DNA from: an uncultured Clostridia bacterium
Lineage (GTDB): Bacteria > Bacillota > Clostridia > Oscillospirales > Oscillospiraceae
Length of the DNA stretch: 5,969 nt
NCBI GenBank assembly: GCA_937894515.1
Contig: CALCRH010000308.1
Coordinates: 1-5,969 of the forward strand
Direction: 5' to 3'
In this document: piece after piece, positions 1-3,859 of the stretch
Layout: each line of letters opens with the position of its first letter
How positions within the stretch are numbered: position 1 is the stretch's first letter
Program-made: the position numbers and the translations under genes
Notes under the pieces: generated by a model
What the model saw: only the letters and a program-made list of their open reading frames with translations
What the model was told of the DNA's origin: nothing
The model's database searches: none

Positions 1-815
1 CCGGGTGTTCGTCTTTGCGTGAACTGGTATTGCCGTCTTCGTTGAAAGTTGTTAATAGCGGTGCGTTTGGTTATTGTTATGAACTGGATTCCCTTACGTT
101 CACCGGTGATGCTCCAGACTGTGGGGTCGATGTGTTTAACGAGGCTTCATGTGACATGGTTGTGTATGTCAAGAGGGGAACCAAGGGGTGGACGGATGAG
201 AAAGGGAACCTTAAGAGAAGGTGGCCCCATAATACTGTCAGCGGACGTCCGCTTTGCTATATCGGCGAAGAATATCAGGGAGGCTCGAGCGGAGGTTCTT
301 CAACGGGTGGTTTAGGCAAGGTGTATCTGACGGTGACAAATGTCGTTGTCCAGTATGTGACAAACAGCGTCGAGCCAGCCTTTGCTAATCCTCCAACAGC
401 AGATACGGGATTCGTGAACATCATAACCGAGGTGAAGGGCGGAGCCGTTGCAGTTCCTTCTTCATGGGCAGACAACTATCCAACCTTCACGACCAAGTTC
501 GGGACTGACTTCACCAAGGCTCTTACGATGAAAACAGGCAAGAAAGATGGTGCTGGAAATGACATGTTCGTTTGGCAGGATTATGTTGCAGGTACAGATC
601 CGACCAAGGAGGATGATGTTTTCAAGGCTTCGATTACGATTGTCGATGGCAAGGTGACGATCTCGTATTCTCCTGAGCTTGATGATGAGAGGAAAGCCAT
701 GCGGAAATATACGACCTGGGGGAAGAGGAGTTTGATGGATACGAACTGGACGGTTGTGCAGGAAGGTCAAGAGGCCGAGTATAACTTCTTCAAGGTTTCG
801 GTCGAGATGAAATGA
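1..815 (+). CDS. BspA-type leucine-rich-repeat surface protein, C-terminal part (5' end outside window)
   Basis: The frame is open from the first complete codon at position 3 and ends with TGA at 813-815, so this is the 3' end of a longer gene. The TTG at 15 is an internal codon, not a convincing start. The visible part opens in a BspA/LRR_5 repeat (GCSSLRELVLPSSL, then a GAFGYC motif). A short segment and a Gly/Ser linker (GGSSGGSSTGG, about codons 89-99 counted from position 15) follow. Next comes a module at nt 321-635 that recurs in the other LRR gene of this window. The tail of about 60 residues contains a W-G-K...D-T-N-W...Y-N-F-F-K-V pattern and ends in EMK. Proteins of this type are normally exported and cell-surface associated. 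The tail could be a sorting or anchoring domain, but that is inference. A terminator follows 45 bases downstream. The LRR assignment is firm; a specific ligand or function cannot be given. Confidence 0.85.
   Translation, partial: GCSSLRELVLPSSLKVVNSGAFGYCYELDSLTFTGDAPDCGVDVFNEASCDMVVYVKRGTKGWTDEKGNLKRRWPHNTVSGRPLCYIGEEYQGGSSGGSSTGGLGKVYLTVTNVVVQYVTNSVEPAFANPPTADTGFVNIITEVKGGAVAVPSSWADNYPTFTTKFGTDFTKALTMKTGKKDGAGNDMFVWQDYVAGTDPTKEDDVFKASITIVDGKVTISYSPELDDERKAMRKYTTWGKRSLMDTNWTVVQEGQEAEYNFFKVSVEMK
321..635 (+). repeat. Shared surface-protein module, copy 1
   Basis: This segment encodes about 105 residues from VYLTVTNVVVQYV to the ASI after VAGTDPT. It matches the module at 4775-5092 with 81 of about 105 identical residues and a single one-residue gap, by my hand alignment. 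The best conserved blocks are LTVTNVVVQYV, DTGFVNIITEV, AVAVPSSWA, DFTKALTMKTGK and MFVWQDYVAGTDPT. The relationship is also visible at DNA level, so the two copies are paralogous and could recombine. Confidence 0.9.
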
Positions 816-860
816 CCTGATTCGATTTCGCTTCTAACTCTGACTAAGAAGAAGCAACTG

Positions 861-892
861 ACGGTGGGTGTTTCGGCATCCACCGTTCTTTT
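861..892 (+). terminator. Rho-independent terminator after the LRR gene
   Basis: A 10-bp stem (861-870 with 877-886, one G-U pair) closes a six-base TTTCGG loop and is followed directly by TCTTTT. It lies 45 bases after the stop codon of the upstream LRR gene and ahead of the umuD promoter, so it separates the two transcription units. Confidence 0.85.
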
Positions 893-904
893 CACCACCC
901 CTGT

Positions 905-931
905 CTTACATCATCCGTATTTTGTTATAAT
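905..931 (+). promoter_or_regulatory. Probable sigma-70 type promoter of umuDC
   Basis: A perfect TATAAT lies at 926-931, with only weak -35 candidates upstream (for example CTTACA at 905-910, spacer 15). Transcription would start near 938, leaving a leader of about 45 bases before the umuD ATG. I see no complete LexA-type palindrome here. There is only a GAACA half-site at 949-953, compatible with the right half of the TGTTC-N4-GAACA motif I recall for Verrucomicrobia, with no matching left half. SOS control is therefore plausible from gene function but not shown by the sequence. Confidence 0.6.
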
Positions 932-984
932 CCAATGTGGTGAGGATAGAACAAGCAAACGGCTGATTTCAAGATGATGTGTCG

Positions 985-1398
985 ATGTCCACGAAATCCC
1001 AGATAGTAGGTTCGGTTGTCGCGGGATTCCCGTCCCCAGCCGAGCAGTATATTGAGCCGCCGCTCGATTTGAACGAGTTCATGGTCAAGCGACCCGTAGC
1101 GACCATCTATGTCAAGGTTGAGGGCGATTCGATGATTGGGCGGGGCATCTACGATGGCGACCTGCTCGTTGTTGATCGCTCGCTGACTCCGGCGAACGGT
1201 GATGTCGTGGTCGCGGCTCTCGATGGAGAGTTCACGGTCAAGACCCTCCGGACCGGCATGAAGGTCGGAACGGATGGGAAGAAGCACCGGTTCATCGCCC
1301 TCGAGCCTGCGAACCCCGCCTACCCCACGATTACCATTCGTCCCGGGCAGGAACTTTTGATGTACGGCAAGGTCACGGGACTCGTCCGCAAGCTATGA
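985..1398 (+). CDS. umuD: UmuD-type self-cleaving polymerase V accessory protein (LexA/UmuD S24 peptidase family)
   Basis: The 137-residue product is the accessory subunit of a UmuC-type translesion polymerase. In the family, RecA-stimulated self-cleavage removes the N-terminal arm and yields UmuD', which forms the active polymerase V complex with UmuC. Numbering from ATG 985, the cleavage site is A13-G14 in the VVAGFPSPA motif. The catalytic serine is S49 in EGDSMI and the lysine is K86 in GEFTVK, with the 37-residue spacing of E. coli UmuD (Ser60/Lys97). The arm is about 10 residues shorter than in E. coli, while the loop after the lysine is about 10 residues longer and rich in Lys and Gly. 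I prefer ATG 985; GTG 979 is also in frame and an in-frame stop at 964-966 excludes anything further upstream. No Shine-Dalgarno sequence sits at normal distance. The stop overlaps the umuC start by 4 bases. Confidence 0.93.
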   Translation: MSTKSQIVGSVVAGFPSPAEQYIEPPLDLNEFMVKRPVATIYVKVEGDSMIGRGIYDGDLLVVDRSLTPANGDVVVAALDGEFTVKTLRTGMKVGTDGKKHRFIALEPANPAYPTITIRPGQELLMYGKVTGLVRKL

Positions 1399-2633
1399 TT
1401 GGCCTCGTTGATGGCAACAACTTCTTCGTGTCGTGCGAGCGGGTGGTCGACCCCAGGCTCAACGGCAAGGCGGTCGCCGTCCTGTCCAACAACGATGGCT
1501 GCTGTGTCTCTCGGTCGAACGAGTTCAAGGCACTCGGCATTCCGATGGGGACTCCCTACTTCCAGCTCAAAGACCGTGAAGCAACGGGAGAGCTGGTGTT
1601 CAGGTCGTCGAACTACGAGCTCTACGGGGACATCTCTCGTCGTATCATCGCCATTCTGCGGGAGGACACACTCGGGGTTGAGCAGTATTCCATTGATGAG
1701 GCCTTTATCTATCCGCCCAAAGTGGATTTGATGGACTTCGGCAAGAGACTCCGAGCTAAGATTCTCAAATGGACGGGCATCCCGTGCGGAGTCGGCTTTG
1801 CACCCACCAAGACTCTTGCGAAGATTGCCAATCACATTGGGAAGAAACTCCCCGAAGGAGTCTTCGTGATGCCGAACGATCCGACGGAGATTCTTCAGGA
1901 ACTGCCGGTCGGCGAGGTGTGGGGCATCGGTCGGCGGATGTCCGAACGGTTGAGACTGCACGGAGTCGTTACAGCGGACCAACTCCGTAAGCTGCCGGAC
2001 GATTTGATTCGTTCGATTGGGAGTGTCGTCACCTTGCGAACGGCGATGGAGCTTCGTGGACAGCCCGCCGTGGACGACAGGGACTACGATGCTGACCCAG
2101 ACAGTGTAAGCTGCTCTCGCTCGTTTGGAGAGCCTGTGACCGACCTGAATGGGCTTGCGGAGAGTATTGCGAGTTTCGCCTCGCAAGGGGCGGAGAAACT
2201 GCGGAAGCACGGCATGGAGGCGGCTGGGTGCAACATCTTTGCACAGTTCGGAACGGCAGTTGAGCCTCATTGGGTTGAACGGACGGTTGCTTTTGAAGAA
2301 CCCACGAGTGCCACGAACGACATCCTTCGAGCAATCAGGAAAGCCGTAGGCGGTCTCTACCTCAAGGGAGTGAAATACCGCAAGTCGGGCATCGTCTTCT
2401 TCGGGTTGGAGAAAGCGGGTTCTGCCTGTCAGATGGACTTGTTTGATGCACCCAAGCCGGAGTCATCGAAAGCCAAGGAACTCTACAAGGCGGTCGATTC
2501 GCTGAACAGGCACTTTGGCCGGGGTAAGGTGTTCTCCGCCGCCGAGGGCATCAAGAAGCCCTGGAAGATGAAGCGGTCGATGTTGTCCAAACGAGCGACG
2601 ACGAATTGGAAAGAACTCCTCGTGGCGAGATGA
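1395..2633 (+). CDS. umuC: UmuC-type Y-family DNA polymerase (polymerase V catalytic subunit)
   Basis: The 412-residue protein matches the full length of UmuC (E. coli 422). It is the catalytic subunit that copies damaged DNA, with low fidelity, together with UmuD'. The palm-domain metal ligands are visible as D6 (GLVDGNNFF) and D101-E102 (YSIDEAF), at the same positions as in E. coli UmuC. SNNDGCCVSRSNEFKALG is the fingers-region signature. A helix-hairpin-helix type region contains VWGIGRRMSERL at about 176-187, and CSRSFGEPVTD at 240-250 precedes the little-finger domain. QMDLF at 346-350 matches the beta-clamp binding motif (QLNLF in E. coli). The C-terminal block W-K-M-K-R-S-M-L-S is typical of UmuC. 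The steric-gate position 11 is Phe where E. coli has Tyr. The start ATG at 1395 overlaps the umuD stop in ATGA, which indicates translational coupling and a two-gene operon. Nothing looks broken, so it is probably functional. Confidence 0.96.
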   Translation: MIGLVDGNNFFVSCERVVDPRLNGKAVAVLSNNDGCCVSRSNEFKALGIPMGTPYFQLKDREATGELVFRSSNYELYGDISRRIIAILREDTLGVEQYSIDEAFIYPPKVDLMDFGKRLRAKILKWTGIPCGVGFAPTKTLAKIANHIGKKLPEGVFVMPNDPTEILQELPVGEVWGIGRRMSERLRLHGVVTADQLRKLPDDLIRSIGSVVTLRTAMELRGQPAVDDRDYDADPDSVSCSRSFGEPVTDLNGLAESIASFASQGAEKLRKHGMEAAGCNIFAQFGTAVEPHWVERTVAFEEPTSATNDILRAIRKAVGGLYLKGVKYRKSGIVFFGLEKAGSACQMDLFDAPKPESSKAKELYKAVDSLNRHFGRGKVFSAAEGIKKPWKMKRSMLSKRATTNWKELLVAR

Positions 2634-2639
2634 GGGGCA

Positions 2640-3347
2640 TCATTTTTTGATGTCGGCCGCCTCAGAATCTGATGTGCTCTTCTCCTTGGATGCGGAGATA
2701 CGATGCCAGGACTCGAGGTATTCGGTGGCACATTGTGCGAGGAAGTCCTTGTTCGTATATGGGAAGTGCTTTTTGAGGACCGCAATGGCATCATCAACTG
2801 TTGACCCCATATAACTTTCAATGCGGCTGAACGGCACACCCAGTTCTATCGCCGTAAGCAGACGATCCGCGAAGATGCCGTTTTCTTCTGAAAGAATCTC
2901 ATGACGGACCAGTAGCATCTCTATCAGATGGTAATAAGTTCTGCGGTGAAAGGTCTTACAGCTCCAGCAGTGCTTGCTGTTGAAGCATTCCTCGCCAGCC
3001 ATTCTGGGAAGTTTCAAGCAAGGGAATCGTTCCATGTAGGCATCCCAGGGAATCGTTCCGTCGAGCTTCTTAAGTAGCCGGTTTGTGTTTGCAAAAGACT
3101 TCAGGGCGAACACTTGCTCGGGAATGCTGATGTCGGGCCGATTTTTGTGCAAAGCGGCGAGGACCTTTTCGAAGTCCTTTGTCTTTTCAAAGCTTTCAAA
3201 CTCGGCAGGAGATAGTCCGTCCGTGCATCGGGAGATGAACTGTTGGACTACTTTGCCATTCGAGTTGCGGAGGTTTGCGAAATCGGATTCGCTTTTGGGG
3301 CTGAAACCGTTTTTGAAAAACGGTACAACTTCATCTACTTTTTTCAT
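2640..3347 (-). CDS. Hypothetical protein with Cys/His cluster, convergent to umuC
   Basis: I do not recognise this family. From the preferred ATG at 3347 the product has 235 residues (MKKVDEVVPFF...). The frame stays open upstream to an ATG at 3506, but those 53 extra codons cross strong inverted repeats and read like noncoding DNA, so I reject the longer form. Visible features are a basic/polar N-terminal part and a putative metal-binding cluster at C121, H126, C127, C130 and H134 (C-x5-C-x2-C-x3-H). A largely helical-looking C-terminal half follows (about 138-215), with a charged Lys/Ser/Glu tail ending in IKK. There is no signal peptide or membrane segment, so it is probably cytoplasmic. 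The stop lies 6 bases from the umuC stop, with the genes tail to tail. No clear Shine-Dalgarno site is seen. Repeats at 3306-3324 and 3370-3412 flank the start and may be regulatory. A small zinc-binding nucleic-acid protein is possible, but this is speculation. Confidence 0.72.
   Translation of the reverse strand: MKKVDEVVPFFKNGFSPKSESDFANLRNSNGKVVQQFISRCTDGLSPAEFESFEKTKDFEKVLAALHKNRPDISIPEQVFALKSFANTNRLLKKLDGTIPWDAYMERFPCLKLPRMAGEECFNSKHCWSCKTFHRRTYYHLIEMLLVRHEILSEENGIFADRLLTAIELGVPFSRIESYMGSTVDDAIAVLKKHFPYTNKDFLAQCATEYLESWHRISASKEKSTSDSEAADIKK
3306..3324. repeat. Perfect 9-bp inverted repeat inside the start of the minus-strand gene
   Basis: ACCGTTTTT, one central base, then AAAAACGGT. 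It encodes residues 8-13 or so (VPFFKNG) of the minus-strand protein. It shares its ACCG...CGGT ends with the palindrome at 3389-3402, whose centre lies about 80 bp away. It could be an operator half or a chance by-product of coding; the sequence alone does not decide. Confidence 0.6.
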
Positions 3348-3369
3348 GTGCGAGTTATCTTTGTAGGTT

Positions 3370-3412
3370 GTGTCGAGTGTGATAAAAGGACCGCCGGCGG
3401 TCACTCGCACAC
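3370..3412. repeat. Nested inverted repeats upstream of the minus-strand gene
   Basis: The outer arms are GTGTCGAGTG (3370-3379) and CACTCG-C-ACAC (3402-3412), pairing over 10 bp with a single bulged base. Inside lies a perfect 14-bp palindrome, GACCGCCGGCGGTC (3389-3402). The structure sits 23-65 bases upstream of the preferred ATG at 3347, where an operator or an mRNA leader hairpin would be expected. On the minus strand the inner hairpin is followed by CCTTTTAT, so a weak terminator or attenuator role is also conceivable. Confidence 0.65.
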
Positions 3413-3604
3413 ACCCGTACATATAATGCCGAATAGTCCAATGGTTTTGTCGGCAGCGGTCGGAACGGTTCGTGAGAAACTTTTGCTTTGGTCGAAAGAC
3501 CGTCATCGGATTTGGTCATAGTGCCGGTTTGAGCCCTGATTTTATTGCTCGCGACGAGATTCGTTGATTCATGAATTGTCGATTTTGTGAGGTAGTTGGC
3601 GGTC
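3413..3604. other. Intergenic DNA without recognisable gene
   Basis: This stretch lies between the divergent units. The open frames that cross it on both strands have no family resemblance and overlap regulatory-looking DNA. It should hold the promoter of the minus-strand gene, but I see only AT-rich -10-like matches (around CATTATATG on the minus strand, near 3419-3428) with no convincing -35. Only short palindromes are visible, such as ATTCATGAAT near 3568-3577. Confidence 0.5.
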
Positions 3605-3619
3605 AGTTTTTGGTATAAT
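3605..3619 (+). promoter_or_regulatory. Extended -10 promoter of the LRR/beta-helix gene
   Basis: TGG-TATAAT (3611-3619) is a perfect -10 hexamer preceded by the TG of an extended -10, after a run of five T. No good -35 is seen at 16-18 bases, which an extended -10 does not strictly need. The predicted transcription start is near 3626, about 235 bases before the ATG at 3860. Confidence 0.65.
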
Positions 3620-3728
3620 GTAGCCAGCAAAGTGCAATCATTGCACCGAGTTAGACCTTAGCGAAAAGTCTTGCAGGATTTTGAACAACAAGGGTCGGCT
3701 AGGTGGATTGAGTGCCAAGCTATCGCTT

Positions 3729-3813
3729 GGCCTCATTCTCCCCAGTCCGATCGCTTGTTTGGGTTTCCTGCAAGAGCCTTCGCTAACGGTTGGACTTCTG
3801 GGAGAATGAGGCC
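3729..3813 (+). repeat. Long-range inverted repeat in the leader (alternative helix)
   Basis: The arm GGCCTCATTCTCCCCAG (3729-3745) is complementary to CTGGGAGAATGAGGCC (3798-3813). It gives 14 contiguous pairs plus two more after one unpaired C. The left arm is the 3' side of the upper rod hairpin and the right arm is the loop of the downstream stem. The helix therefore competes with the rod, or forms a pseudoknot or loop contact. Confidence 0.8.
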
Positions 3814-3848
3814 TCTTCTTTCCGAAGTCACCGACCCGAGGCCCGCAA

Positions 3849-3853
3849 GGGAG
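3849..3853 (+). promoter_or_regulatory. Ribosome binding site of the LRR/beta-helix gene
   Basis: GGGAG with 6 bases to the ATG at 3860 is a reasonable Shine-Dalgarno match. Its first three bases form one arm of the CCC-GCAA-GGG hairpin, so access may be partly limited. Confidence 0.6.
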
Positions 3854-3859
3854 CAGGAT

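Larger units (their letters stand above)
3626..3859 (+). promoter_or_regulatory. Candidate structured 5' leader RNA, unknown class
   Basis: This is the predicted untranslated leader of the LRR/beta-helix gene. It holds, in order: a small perfect hairpin (GTGCAA-TCA-TTGCAC, 3632-3646); a long imperfect rod (3655-3790); and a second stem (3788-3798 with 3824-3836, 11 bp with one G-U pair and a two-base bulge). A GCAA-tetraloop hairpin (CCC-GCAA-GGG, 3842-3851) reaches into the ribosome-binding site. The rod is built from 3655-3657/3788-3790, 3658-3665/3779-3786, 3669-3678/3766-3775, 3687-3692/3754-3759, 3693-3698/3747-3752 and 3714-3720/3725-3731 around a TATC loop. Competing helices exist: 3729-3745 with 3798-3813, and 3692-3698 with 3831-3837. 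No intrinsic terminator is present, so any control would act on translation, stability or through a separate small RNA. I cannot match it to a known riboswitch, 6S RNA, tmRNA, RNase P or SRP RNA. Confidence 0.6.

Noticed and set aside
905..984. LexA operator in front of umuD
   Set aside because: No complete CTGT-N8-ACAG, GTTC-N7-GTTC or TGTTC-N4-GAACA is present. Only a GAACA half-site at 949-953 is seen, so I did not annotate an operator.
1320..2270. Minus-strand open frame of 316 codons
   Set aside because: It is antisense to the unmistakable umuC gene.
2638..2652. Bidirectional terminator between the convergent umuC and minus-strand genes
   Set aside because: Only a 5-bp CATCA/TGATG stem around a T-rich loop is present. 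It is AT-rich and too weak to call, although some termination signal is expected here.
3348..3506. N-terminal extension of the minus-strand gene to ATG 3506
   Set aside because: The extension reads through the nested palindromes, has no protein-like pattern, and a good lysine-rich start (MKKVDE) lies at 3347.
3355..3630. Minus-strand frame of 91 codons, possible small gene or frameshifted extension
   Set aside because: It overlaps the plus-strand promoter at 3611-3619 and the nested repeats, lies in another frame than the downstream gene, and has no recognisable motif.
3650..3790. Integron attC-like site: GTTAGAC at 3650-3656 and a long imperfect palindrome
   Set aside because: The core sites are in the wrong order for attC (RYYYAAC must come first and GTTRRRY last), and the partner near 3781-3787 (CGCTAAC) does not fit RYYYAAC.
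3626..3859. Known RNA class (6S, tmRNA, RNase P, SRP, TPP, cobalamin, SAM, T-box, group I or II intron)
   Set aside because: None of the signature motifs I know for these classes is present; only the rod shape is reminiscent of 6S RNA.
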